The notes beneath the pieces were generated by a model, which worked only from the letters and a program-made list of their open reading frames with translations, had not been told where the DNA came from and did no database searches. A program made the translations under genes and the position numbers. From contig JANXBI010000003.1 of the NCBI GenBank assembly GCA_025060675.1, positions 69,444 through 133,443 on the forward strand: a stretch of 64,000 bases of DNA. Reading direction: 5' to 3'. Origin of the DNA: Candidatus Caldatribacterium sp. Its GTDB lineage: Bacteria > Atribacterota > Atribacteria > Atribacterales > Caldatribacteriaceae. Positions 42,250-49,794 of this stretch are shown piece by piece (within the stretch, counting starts at the first letter, position 1; the number at the start of each line of letters is the position of its first letter).

Positions 42250-42957
42250 TTACTTTTCCTTCCCCGTATACGTGAGCTCGTAGTCAAGCATCTTCCATCC
42301 GGTGAGCTCAATCTTTTCAGTTACCTGCGGGGAGAAGTTGAACCACCGTACCAGGTAGCCTGCCTGCATGTGGTCCACTTTCCAGACTTTGAAGTTGTAC
42401 CAGTTCTCGTAGAACATAATCTTGCGGTAGTTCCTGGCCATAGTGTTCATGTCGAGGTTCACATGCATGTCGTACTGGATGCATCCAGGTTCGGTGTGGG
42501 TGAGAGGGACAAGAGCCAGCATTTCTTTGAATGCCCGATCCTCAAATCCCTCTTTCACATCCACAAGAGCAAGGAGAGTGTATTGCTCCTTGGGGTCGGT
42601 GAGCTCTCCGCCACGGAAGACCGGGTTGGTAGGAAGGTTGACCTTCTCCCAGATGTAAAGCTCCCAGCTCTCACATACTTCCTTGGCTACCTCAGCCCAG
42701 TGTTTGATGTAAGGCATCTCCATGTGCTTGTCCCAGTCCGCGCGGCTTCGCCAAATCTCGTAGAACATGTAGAAGCGAGGGTTCTCCACCATGTAGTTGT
42801 GTTCCTCAGTCCCCACGTTTACGTGCATCCGGTAGAAAATGCACCCTGGTTCTCTGTTCGTGAGGGGGATGAGCTTCATGAGCTCTTCCCTGGCTACCTG
42901 CTCGTACCCTGCCTTGATACGATTCAAAGCCAGAACAACGAGCTCCCGGTTGTCACC
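42250..42957 (-). repeat. inverted gene duplicate, left arm (708 bp)
   Basis: Codes for the shared 235-residue part of the double ABM protein. The right arm is 48990-49697 in opposite orientation; both arms have the same length with no gaps, with long identical runs in DNA. Confidence 0.85.
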
Positions 42958-42978
42958 CGCAGGGTAAATTTGTCCCAT
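42250..42978 (-). CDS. double ABM-domain protein, cytosolic form
   Basis: 242 residues with two antibiotic-biosynthesis-monooxygenase (ABM, dimeric alpha/beta-barrel) repeats: VLALNRIKAGYEQVAREELMKLIPLTNREPGC...MFYEIWRSRADWDKHME and LLALVDVKEGFEDRAFKEMLALVPLTHTEPGC...MFYENWYNFKVWKVDHMQ. ABM proteins act on quinones, heme or polyketides, or as small isomerases; the target here is unknown. ATG 42978 follows GAGGAGGCGG. From GDNR onward the 235 residues match the exported paralog at 48915-49697 at about 84% with no gaps. It follows the SDR gene in the same direction, separated by a hairpin. Confidence 0.88.
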   Translation of the reverse strand: MGQIYPAGDNRELVVLALNRIKAGYEQVAREELMKLIPLTNREPGCIFYRMHVNVGTEEHNYMVENPRFYMFYEIWRSRADWDKHMEMPYIKHWAEVAKEVCESWELYIWEKVNLPTNPVFRGGELTDPKEQYTLLALVDVKEGFEDRAFKEMLALVPLTHTEPGCIQYDMHVNLDMNTMARNYRKIMFYENWYNFKVWKVDHMQAGYLVRWFNFSPQVTEKIELTGWKMLDYELTYTGKEK

Positions 42979-43012
42979 TGTTTTCCGCCTCCTCTTCCAG
43001 CAGAGACTTTCT

Positions 43013-43054
43013 CCCCGTATCTGGTACCACTTCCTGGGCACCAGAGATACGGGG
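43013..43054. repeat. stem-loop between the SDR and ABM genes
   Basis: CCCCGTATCTGG pairs with CCAGAGATACGGGG (2-base bulge) around a ~16-base loop. It may be an attenuator or mRNA stabiliser; no clear T-run follows on the minus strand. Confidence 0.5.
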
Positions 43055-43075
43055 TGTTTCCAAAAAACTAAGAAG

Positions 43076-43816
43076 CTAAATCATTGACAGCCCGCCGTCG
43101 ACGACAATCATCTGACCAGTCATCCAGTCAGACTCGTCAGAGGCAAGAAAGAGCACCGAGCCTATGTGGTCCTCAGGTTGACCGAGCCTCCCCAGAGGAA
43201 TGCCACTCTCAAGGGCCCTTCGGAGTTCTGGATCAGCAAGGGCCGATTGTCCAAGAGGAGTTAAGGTGGTTCCTGGGCAAAGGGCATTCACACGAATACC
43301 GTACTGGGCTAACTCCGCAGCCATAGCTCTTGTGAGGGAAAGCACAGCACCTTTTGAAGCCGAGTACGCAGCATGGTACGGTTCGCCAACAATGGCTGCC
43401 TTTGAGGACACGTTAATAATCTTCCCCTTCCCCTGTTTCATCATGATGGGCACAACAAGCTGTGAGCAATGGACTACACCCATGACATTCACTTCGAACA
43501 TGCGCCGCCAGATGTCCTCGCTCTCTTCCCAGAACTTCCCTCCAGCGTGAACCCCTGCGTTGTTGATGAGCACGTCGATTCTCCCAAAGCGCTTCATCAC
43601 CTCATCCACCATCGCTTGGACCTGTGGTCGCGAGGCGACATCGGTGCGAATAAACACTGCATTCTCGCCAATTTCCTTCTCAACCTTTTTCCCTGTTTCC
43701 TCGTTCACGTCGACAATAACCACCTTTGCCCCTTCCCGAGCACACCCTTTTGCGAAAGCCTCCCCAAGTCCTTGACCACCGCCAGTGACAATGACCACTT
43801 TGTCCTTCAGCCTCAT
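43076..43816 (-). CDS. short-chain dehydrogenase/reductase (SDR)
   Basis: 246 residues, classical SDR. NAD(P) motif VTGGGQGLGEAF, acidic residue in VIVDVNEETGK (Asp at the end of strand 2 suggests NAD), NNAG, catalytic Ser in VSSKAAIVGEPY and Y-x-x-x-K in YHAAYSASKGAV. Similar to sugar-alcohol or hydroxyacid dehydrogenases such as gluconate 5-dehydrogenase. Driven by its own promoter with an operator-like 17-mer shared with the zinc dehydrogenase operon, so both are probably co-regulated. Confidence 0.92.
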   Translation of the reverse strand: MRLKDKVVIVTGGGQGLGEAFAKGCAREGAKVVIVDVNEETGKKVEKEIGENAVFIRTDVASRPQVQAMVDEVMKRFGRIDVLINNAGVHAGGKFWEESEDIWRRMFEVNVMGVVHCSQLVVPIMMKQGKGKIINVSSKAAIVGEPYHAAYSASKGAVLSLTRAMAAELAQYGIRVNALCPGTTLTPLGQSALADPELRRALESGIPLGRLGQPEDHIGSVLFLASDESDWMTGQMIVVDGGLSMI

Positions 43817-43832
43817 AAACGCTCCTCCCGTA

Positions 43833-43849
43833 TCATTTTTTGATAAAAA
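43833..43849 (-). promoter_or_regulatory. operator-like 17-mer upstream of the SDR gene
   Basis: On the minus strand TTTTTATCAAAAAATGA, identical to 44969-44985. Located between the promoter and the start codon. Confidence 0.6.
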
Positions 43850-43866
43850 TTAAACTTTTCGACAAC

Positions 43867-43895
43867 AGGATAAAGTCCCACAGCGAATTTGTCAA
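43867..43895 (-). promoter_or_regulatory. promoter of the SDR gene
   Basis: TTGACA (43895-43890), 17-base spacer, TATCCT (43872-43867) on the minus strand. Confidence 0.7.
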
Positions 43896-44032
43896 TACGG
43901 ACCAAACGAAATGCCAGGGGAAAGGCGCCCAGAACTGGGCTTCGGCTTCAGTACAGGTATTCAAGCGGAAAAAATGCAGCTCCAAGCGTCAATAAAATAA
44001 CAGAATGCGTTATGTAAAGACCAAAAACTCTC

Positions 44033-44809
44033 CTAAACTATGTAGTACTGAATCCCCAGTTTAGCAAGAATTTTTCGGTACTTTTCTGGAATTCCTGCAT
44101 CGGTAATGACAACATCAAACTCCTTGAGGTCTGCAAAATAGGCTGTCGTCACCTTACCAAATTTTGAAGAGTCCACGAGGAGGAATTTCGTATCCGACGA
44201 TTCGATCACCGCCCTCTTGACATCGACCTCGTAGAGGTTGGCGCAGGTAACACCAAGTTCTTCTTCAACACCTGCTGCGGAGATGAAAGCTTTGTTCGCC
44301 CTGACTTTCCGGATGAGCGAAATACCCTCCGGACTCTCAAACATCAGCGTGTTATCATGGAAATACCCACCAGGAAAGATAATTTGGCTCCCCTTGCTGT
44401 GGGTATACACGCTCAGAAGGGTATTCAAGCAGTAGCAAATGATGGTCAACCTCGTATTCTGGGGAATAAACTTCGGGAGATGCTCCGTCGTCGAACCAGT
44501 ATCGATAACAATTGTGTCCCCTTCTTGTACAAAAGAAGCAGCTTTTTGACAAATTTTAATCTTCTCTTTCGTCATGTACGTTTGAGCCTTCGTTATGGCA
44601 TACTCTTGCTCATTAATCATGTTCGATTCCCGCTTCAAAACCGCGCCTCCAGGAATGAGGGTCAAAACGCCCTCTCGTGCGAGGTCTTGCAGGTCTCTTC
44701 GAATAGTCATGGTGGATACGCCAAGCTGCTCAGCGAGGTCTTTAATGGTGACCACGCCAGTAAGTACGACCTGTTTGCCTATGTAGTTTAGCCTATCTCG
44801 TTTCTTCAT
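44033..44809 (-). CDS. DeoR/GlpR-family transcriptional regulator, copy 2
   Basis: 258 residues. HTH: RLNYIGKQVVLTGVVTIKDLAEQLGVSTMTIRRDLQDLAREGVL; sensor with GDTIVIDTGSTTEHLPKF and LLVDSSKFGKVTTAYFADLKEFDVVITDAG. Same length and near-identical motif order as copy 1 at 32346-33122. The start is ATG 44809 behind GAGGTGG; a longer frame to 44851 lacks a site. It lies divergently between the SDR gene and the dehydrogenase-kinase operon, the classical place for the local regulator of both. Confidence 0.92.
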   Translation of the reverse strand: MKKRDRLNYIGKQVVLTGVVTIKDLAEQLGVSTMTIRRDLQDLAREGVLTLIPGGAVLKRESNMINEQEYAITKAQTYMTKEKIKICQKAASFVQEGDTIVIDTGSTTEHLPKFIPQNTRLTIICYCLNTLLSVYTHSKGSQIIFPGGYFHDNTLMFESPEGISLIRKVRANKAFISAAGVEEELGVTCANLYEVDVKRAVIESSDTKFLLVDSSKFGKVTTAYFADLKEFDVVITDAGIPEKYRKILAKLGIQYYIV

Positions 44810-44921
44810 CGTTCCATTCCACCTCAATTCGGGGTACCCTTCACTGGGCAAAGCTCTTTGGAATATTGTAATGGAATTTCCGCCAAAGAAAAGAGGGAAG
44901 CTAAGACCGATGGAAGTATCG

Positions 44922-44950
44922 TTGACAAGAACCCGTAGGAATTATATAAT
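44922..44950 (+). promoter_or_regulatory. consensus promoter of the dehydrogenase-kinase operon
   Basis: TTGACA at 44922-44927, 17-base spacer, TATAAT at 44945-44950: a perfect sigma-70 consensus. Such strength implies tight repression. Confidence 0.88.
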
Positions 44951-44965
44951 GTCTACGCAAATGAC

Positions 44966-44985
44966 ATTTTTTTATCAAAAAATGA
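44966..44985 (+). promoter_or_regulatory. operator-like sequence downstream of the start of transcription
   Basis: Contains TTTTTATCAAAAAATGA (44969-44985), identical to the copy before the SDR gene. It lies 15-35 bases after the -10 box, a position where a bound repressor blocks transcription. Confidence 0.6.
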
Positions 44986-45028
44986 AACTTAAAAAACACA
45001 AAACGAGCTGAGAAGGGAGTTGCTTCAC

Positions 45029-46081
45029 GTGGCTGCAACGATGAAAGCGGTCCGGCTTCATGCCCCAGGGGACCTTCGGGTTGAAGAAGTCCCTATACCT
45101 CGCATCGGTGACCACCAGGTTCTCGTCCGAGTCCGCGCTGTAGGAGTGTGCGGGTCAGACCCAGGAAGGGTTATGAAAAAGGGGACATACTCGTATCCCA
45201 TGACCATCGGCCATGAGTTCTCTGGAGAGGTCGTGGATGTCGGTTCCAAAGTCACCGCATGTAAACCAGGAGACAGGGTCACGGTGGCACCTCTTATCCC
45301 CTGTGGAACCTGTGATTACTGCAAAGTCGGAAAATTCAATCTCTGCGACCACTATAGCTACTACGGTTCTCGTGTCGATGGAGCTATGGCAGAGTATGTG
45401 GCAGTCGAAGAGTGCGATATTCTTCTGCTTCCTGAAGAGCTCGATTTTGAGTCTGGCGCGTGCACTGACCCCGTAGCTATCGCGTTTCATGCGATGCGTC
45501 AGGGGGACATGAAGGCGGGGAAATCCGTTGTCGTCCTTGGTGTTGGGCCCATTGGACTTTTTGCCATTCAATGGGCAAGAGTCATGGGTGCAAAGGATGT
45601 ATTCGCCATCGATATTTTTGACGAGAAACTCCGCATCGCAAAGGAACTCGGTGCCGACTACACCGTAAATGCCAAGAAAGAGGATCCAGTAGCTTTCGTG
45701 CTTGAAAAAACCCACGGCGCTGGTGTGGAGTGCGTCGTAGAGATTGCGGGATCCAAAATTACCCAGGAACAAGGGCTCCGTATGGCGAAAAAAGAAGGGA
45801 CTGTGGTATTCTGTGGCATTTCCTATGATGACCTCGTCATTCCCAGCACAACACTTGATGGAATCCTGCGTAAAGAAATCCACATCGTAGGTGCATGGAA
45901 CTCGGTCTTCTCACCCCTTCCAGTCAACGAGTGGGCAGTTTCACTCCACTTTATGGCCAAGGGACACATCAAGTGCCATCCGGTTATTAGCCACCGTTTC
46001 CGTCTCGATGATGCTCCCCAAGTCTTTGAACGTCTCTGGAAGAAGGAAGAGTTCTTCAACAAAGTTCTCTTCCTCCCCTGA
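45029..46081 (+). CDS. zinc-dependent alcohol/polyol dehydrogenase (MDR), copy 1
   Basis: About 350 residues. Catalytic zinc: Cys in VGVCGSDPGRV and HE in IGHEFSGEV; structural zinc: four Cys in CGTCDYCKVGKFNLC. Rossmann motif VLGVGPIGLFAIQWA followed by an Asp (FAIDIFDEKL), which favours NAD. It resembles sorbitol, threonine and galactitol-1-phosphate dehydrogenases. The start is uncertain: GTG 45029 has GGGAG nine bases upstream; ATG 45041 is also possible. First gene of the operon. Confidence 0.9.
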   Translation: MAATMKAVRLHAPGDLRVEEVPIPRIGDHQVLVRVRAVGVCGSDPGRVMKKGTYSYPMTIGHEFSGEVVDVGSKVTACKPGDRVTVAPLIPCGTCDYCKVGKFNLCDHYSYYGSRVDGAMAEYVAVEECDILLLPEELDFESGACTDPVAIAFHAMRQGDMKAGKSVVVLGVGPIGLFAIQWARVMGAKDVFAIDIFDEKLRIAKELGADYTVNAKKEDPVAFVLEKTHGAGVECVVEIAGSKITQEQGLRMAKKEGTVVFCGISYDDLVIPSTTLDGILRKEIHIVGAWNSVFSPLPVNEWAVSLHFMAKGHIKCHPVISHRFRLDDAPQVFERLWKKEEFFNKVLFLP

Positions 46082-46099
46082 TCGCGAAGGAGGAACGCT

Positions 46100-47155
46100 A
46101 TGAAAGCTGCGGTTATGAAAGACATCGGGCAAATCGTAGTGGAAGAAGTTCCTAATCCGAAACCTGAACCTGGGGGACTGATTATCGAAGTACGAGCCTG
46201 TGCCATATGCGGTTCCGATGTTCGTACCTTCTTCCACGGAAGCGCTCACGTGCAACCCCCACGGATTCTGGGACATGAAGTCGCCGGTATTATCAGAGAA
46301 ATAGGACCTGGACTTTCGGACTACAGCGTGGGAGAGGCGGTGACCGTTGCTCCAGCCATAGGCTGCGGAACGTGTGAGTATTGCCGCATGGGCGCAACCA
46401 ACATGTGTCCAAAACTTGAGACTATTGGTTTTGAATTCGATGGAGGCTTTGCTGAATTCATGGCAGTGCCAGCAAAAGCAGTACGCCAGGGCCACGTCAA
46501 CCGCATCCCCCCAGGACTCAGCTTTGCCGAAGCAACCCTGGCGGAACCCTTGGCCTGCTGTGTCAACGGACAAAGTTTCCTGAACATAGGTCTTGGACAC
46601 ACGGTAGCTATCATTGGAGCAGGAGTCATAGGGCTGTTCCATGCAGAGCTTGCCTTTCTCAAAGGTGCAAGCGCTGTTTTCCTTGTTGATGTTGTCCCAG
46701 AACGACTTGCGTACGCTAAAAGCCTTCGAGAGAACATCATCACCATCAACGCCAAAGAGACTGATCCCGTACAGGAAGTGCTGGCCCAAACTGGGGGACG
46801 AGGCGTTGACGTAGCCATTGTGGCCTGTCCAGTGGGTGAAGCACAGAACCAGGCTCTCCAAATGGTCGCCCGAAGGGGTCGAGTGAGCCTCTTTGGGGGT
46901 CTGCCCCAAGGGAAATCCACGGGTTATATCGATAGCAACCTCATCCACTACAAAGAGGTTGGCGTCTTCGGAGCCCATGCATCCACAGCCTTGCAAAACC
47001 GCTTAGCCCTCAAAATTCTGGCGGAAAAGAAGATCATCCCGGAGAAGTACATAACCCACATCTACCCCCTTTCTCAAATTCTTGAGGGAATTACCATGGT
47101 ACGCGAGGGAAAGGCCCTAAAGGCCATTATTACACCAAGTGGAGGGGACGTATGA
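46100..47155 (+). CDS. zinc-dependent alcohol/polyol dehydrogenase (MDR), copy 2
   Basis: 351 residues. Catalytic zinc from CAICGSDVRTF and LGHEVAGII, structural zinc from CGTCEYCRMGATNMC, Rossmann motif AIIGAGVIGLFHAELAFLKGASAVFLVDV with Asp for NAD. Only moderately similar to the preceding paralog, so each probably oxidises a different hydroxyl or intermediate. Strong GGAGG site; its stop overlaps the kinase start (ATGATG). Confidence 0.9.
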   Translation: MKAAVMKDIGQIVVEEVPNPKPEPGGLIIEVRACAICGSDVRTFFHGSAHVQPPRILGHEVAGIIREIGPGLSDYSVGEAVTVAPAIGCGTCEYCRMGATNMCPKLETIGFEFDGGFAEFMAVPAKAVRQGHVNRIPPGLSFAEATLAEPLACCVNGQSFLNIGLGHTVAIIGAGVIGLFHAELAFLKGASAVFLVDVVPERLAYAKSLRENIITINAKETDPVQEVLAQTGGRGVDVAIVACPVGEAQNQALQMVARRGRVSLFGGLPQGKSTGYIDSNLIHYKEVGVFGAHASTALQNRLALKILAEKKIIPEKYITHIYPLSQILEGITMVREGKALKAIITPSGGDV

Positions 47156-48654
47156 TGGGAAAGGATTACATCATGGCTATTGACCAGGGGACAACGGGGA
47201 CAAGGGTCATCCTCGTTGACCAGGGGGGCAACGTTGTCTCCAGTGCTTACCGGGAAATCAGCCAAATTTATCCCCATCCCGGATGGGTAGAGCACAATCC
47301 CCGCGAGCATTGGGAAACCACCTTGACCTGCATGAGGGAAGCTTTAGAGAAAGCCAAAGCCCAGCCATCTCAGGTTGCAGGTATTGGCATCACCAATCAG
47401 CGGGAAACAACCATTATATGGGATAAGGACACGGGAGAACCAATCTACAATGCCATTGTCTGGCAGTGCCGGAGAACTGCCCCTATATGTGAAGACTTGA
47501 AAGCTCGAGGCTTTGAGGAAAAAGTGCGGGAAAAGACGGGACTCACCATCGATGCATACTTCTCGGCCACGAAAATCAAGTGGATCCTTGAAAATGTTCC
47601 TGGCGCGAAAGACCTTGCCCGCAAAGGGAAACTCCTTATGGGATGCATCGATTCGTGGCTTATGTGGAACCTTAGTGGCGGAAAAGCCCACGTAACGGAC
47701 TATTCCAATGCATCCCGCACTATGCTCTTCAATGTCCGGACCCTCGACTGGGACCAGGAACTCCTCGATGCCTTAGAAATCCCTCGTGAAATCCTCCCGT
47801 CCCCAAAACCATCAAGCGGAGTCATGGCCGTAGCCACGAATAGAGAAATCCTGGGTGGTGAAGAGATTCCCATCTCTGGCGTAGCTGGAGACCAGCACGC
47901 TGCACTCTTTGGTCAGACCTGTTTTAAACCTGGCATGGCCAAAAACACGTACGGAACCGCCCTCGCCCTTATGATGAACATTGGGGAGCAATTCATCCTC
48001 TCCCAGAATGGTCTTACTACTGATCTTGCCTGGGGAATTAACGGAAAAATTGAGTACGCTCTCGAGGGAGTGGTGTTCATCGGAGGTGCAGCAGTGCAAT
48101 GGCTTCGGGATGGGCTCAAAATCATCGAAAATGCCGCCCAAACTGAGGCTATGGCTCAGGCAGTCCCAGATACTGCTGGAGTCTACGTTGTCCCTGCTTT
48201 CACAGGACTTTGCGCCCCTTACTGGGATATGTACGCTCGGGGCCTCATCATCGGCATCACCCGGGGTACAACCCGAGAGCACATCGTCCGAGCAACCCTC
48301 GAATCTATGGCGTACCAAACCCGGGATGTCCTCGAGGCAATGGTTGCCGATTCCGGCCAGGTCCTTGAGTCCCTCCGAGTTGATGGCGGTGCGGTGAAGA
48401 ACAACTTCCTCATGCAGTTCCAGGCGGATATTCTTGGAGTTCCCGTTATCCGACCAGTCGTCACCGAAATGGCAGCCATGGGTGCAGCATACCTTGCAGG
48501 ATTAGGAGTGGGATTCTGGAAGAGTAAGGAGGAAATCGCTAGGCAGTGGAAAGTAGATAGGGTCTTTGAACCCCGAATGGATGCAGCACGCCGAGAGGAG
48601 CTCTACGCAGGATGGAAGAGGGCTGTTGAACGAGCTCGGCGATGGGCCGTTTGA
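47152..48654 (+). CDS. FGGY-family kinase, glycerol kinase-like
   Basis: 500 residues, GlpK length. DQGTTGTRVILVDQGG (ATP loop), GITNQRETTIIWDKDTGEPIYNAIVWQCRRT (substrate loop with the Arg-Glu and Trp of glycerol kinases), GVAGDQHAALFGQ with catalytic Asp, and EGVVFIGGAAVQWLRDGL. The usual YGTGCFLLMNTG is YGTALALMMNIG here, so the substrate or nucleotide site may be altered. Either glycerol or another short polyol is a reasonable substrate. It ends the dehydrogenase operon and probably feeds the product to central metabolism. Confidence 0.88.
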   Translation: MMGKDYIMAIDQGTTGTRVILVDQGGNVVSSAYREISQIYPHPGWVEHNPREHWETTLTCMREALEKAKAQPSQVAGIGITNQRETTIIWDKDTGEPIYNAIVWQCRRTAPICEDLKARGFEEKVREKTGLTIDAYFSATKIKWILENVPGAKDLARKGKLLMGCIDSWLMWNLSGGKAHVTDYSNASRTMLFNVRTLDWDQELLDALEIPREILPSPKPSSGVMAVATNREILGGEEIPISGVAGDQHAALFGQTCFKPGMAKNTYGTALALMMNIGEQFILSQNGLTTDLAWGINGKIEYALEGVVFIGGAAVQWLRDGLKIIENAAQTEAMAQAVPDTAGVYVVPAFTGLCAPYWDMYARGLIIGITRGTTREHIVRATLESMAYQTRDVLEAMVADSGQVLESLRVDGGAVKNNFLMQFQADILGVPVIRPVVTEMAAMGAAYLAGLGVGFWKSKEEIARQWKVDRVFEPRMDAARREELYAGWKRAVERARRWAV

Positions 48655-48727
48655 AATTTCTCATGATGTGTGAATACAAGCAAGGTAGAGGGACAATGGG
48701 CGAATGTCACCTTTAGATTTTTGTAAG

Positions 48728-48774
48728 GCACTCCCTTGGGAGTCTTGACACCACACTGAGGGAGTGCTATTATT
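48728..48774 (+). terminator. terminator of the kinase operon
   Basis: GCACTCCCT/AGGGAGTGC (48728-48736, 48759-48767) with a 22-base loop, followed by TATTATTT. The loop and tail contain the next promoter. Confidence 0.6.
48745..48773 (+). promoter_or_regulatory. promoter of the exported ABM gene
   Basis: TTGACA at 48745-48750, 17-base spacer, TATTAT at 48768-48773. The leader to the start codon is about 135 bases. Confidence 0.78.
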
Positions 48775-48788
48775 TCTGCCGGAGTTGT

Positions 48789-48813
48789 GTTAAAAAAATA
48801 TCATAATTTGAAG
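48789..48813 (+). promoter_or_regulatory. operator-like sequence before the exported ABM gene
   Basis: GTTAAAAAAATATCATAATT... is 21/25 identical to the sequence in the Liv leader (40577-40553, minus strand) and shares TATCA-A-TG with the two 17-mers at 43833 and 44969. Confidence 0.55.
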
Positions 48814-48914
48814 CTTATATCCCAAAGAATGGAGGTGATGTTACAAGAATAGCAAAGAAGATGATAACTCTTGGGTTTTTCTGGAATACCAATTCATGAG
48901 AGGAGGGAAAGTGC

Positions 48915-49697
48915 ATGCGTAGGCTGTGGTTAGGGATGCTTATTGGCGTGATGCTTGTTGGGATGCTGGGCCTTGGAGTGGCATTTGCTGGTGACAATCG
49001 GAATTTTGTCGTTCTAGCCATCGTCCATGTGAAGGAGGGATACGAGCAGGTAGCCAGGGAAGAGCTCATGAAACTCATCCCCCTCACGAACAGAGAGCCA
49101 GGATGCATTTTCTACCAGATGCACATAAACGTAGGGACTGAAGAGAACAACTACATGGTGGAGAACCCCCGGCTCTACATGTTCTACGAGATTTGGCGAA
49201 GCCGTGAGGACTGGGACAAGCATATGGAGATGCCCTACCTCAAGGCCTGGTTTGAGAAGTCCAAGGAGGTTTGTGAAAAGATTGACCTTACCATCTGGGA
49301 GAAGGTCGACCTTCCCACCAACCCGGTCTTCCGTGGCGGAGAGAATCCCAATCCAAAAGACAGGTACACCCTCCTTGCCATCGTAGACGTAAAAGAGGGA
49401 TTTGAGGATCGGGCATTCAAAGAAATGATGGCTCTTGTCCCTCTCACCCACACCGAACCTGGATGCATCCAGTACGACATGCATGTGAACCTCGACATGA
49501 ACACTATGGCCAGGAACTACCGCAAGATTATGTTCTACGAGAACTGGTACGATTTTAAGGCCTGGAAAGTGGACCACATGCAGGCAGACTACCTGGTACG
49601 GTGGTTCAACTTCTCCCCGCAGGTAACTGAAAAGATTGAGCTCACCGGATGGAAGATGATCGACTTTGAGTACGCCCCAACGGGAAAGGAGAAATAA
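48915..49697 (+). CDS. double ABM-domain protein, exported form
   Basis: 260 residues. A clear signal peptide (RRLWLGMLIGVMLVGMLGLGVAFA) would be cut before GDNR at residue 26. The mature 235 residues contain two ABM repeats (VHVKEGYEQVAREELMKLIPLTNREPGC and VDVKEGFEDRAFKEMMALVPLTHTEPGC), nearly the same as the cytosolic paralog at 42250-42978. ABM proteins are normally cytosolic, so an exported tandem form is unusual. It has its own promoter and a hairpin terminator. Function unknown; perhaps it binds or modifies the pathway substrate outside the membrane. Confidence 0.88.
   Translation: MRRLWLGMLIGVMLVGMLGLGVAFAGDNRNFVVLAIVHVKEGYEQVAREELMKLIPLTNREPGCIFYQMHINVGTEENNYMVENPRLYMFYEIWRSREDWDKHMEMPYLKAWFEKSKEVCEKIDLTIWEKVDLPTNPVFRGGENPNPKDRYTLLAIVDVKEGFEDRAFKEMMALVPLTHTEPGCIQYDMHVNLDMNTMARNYRKIMFYENWYDFKAWKVDHMQADYLVRWFNFSPQVTEKIELTGWKMIDFEYAPTGKEK
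48990..49697 (+). repeat. inverted gene duplicate, right arm (708 bp)
   Basis: Matches 42250-42957 in inverted orientation; see the left arm. The arms enclose the SDR, DeoR, dehydrogenase and kinase genes. Confidence 0.85.
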
Positions 49698-49720
49698 CCA
49701 CCCCATCCCTCGGGGTTACC

Positions 49721-49760
49721 AAACACTAAGGGGAGCCTTCGTGGCTCCCCTTAGTGTTTT
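49721..49760. terminator. bidirectional terminator between the ABM gene and the BMC operon
   Basis: 17-bp perfect stem beginning AAACACTAAGGGGAGCC (49721-49737) with loop TTCGT, followed on the plus strand by TTTT. Shares CTAAGGGGAG with the terminator at 25705. Confidence 0.88.
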
Positions 49761-49794
49761 CTGCACCTAGAAATGCACTCATGAAAAACGCCCA

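Noticed and set aside
45155..46996. Two long minus-strand frames over the zinc dehydrogenases
   Set aside because: They are antisense shadows of well-supported genes; the Cys/His motifs are on the plus strand.
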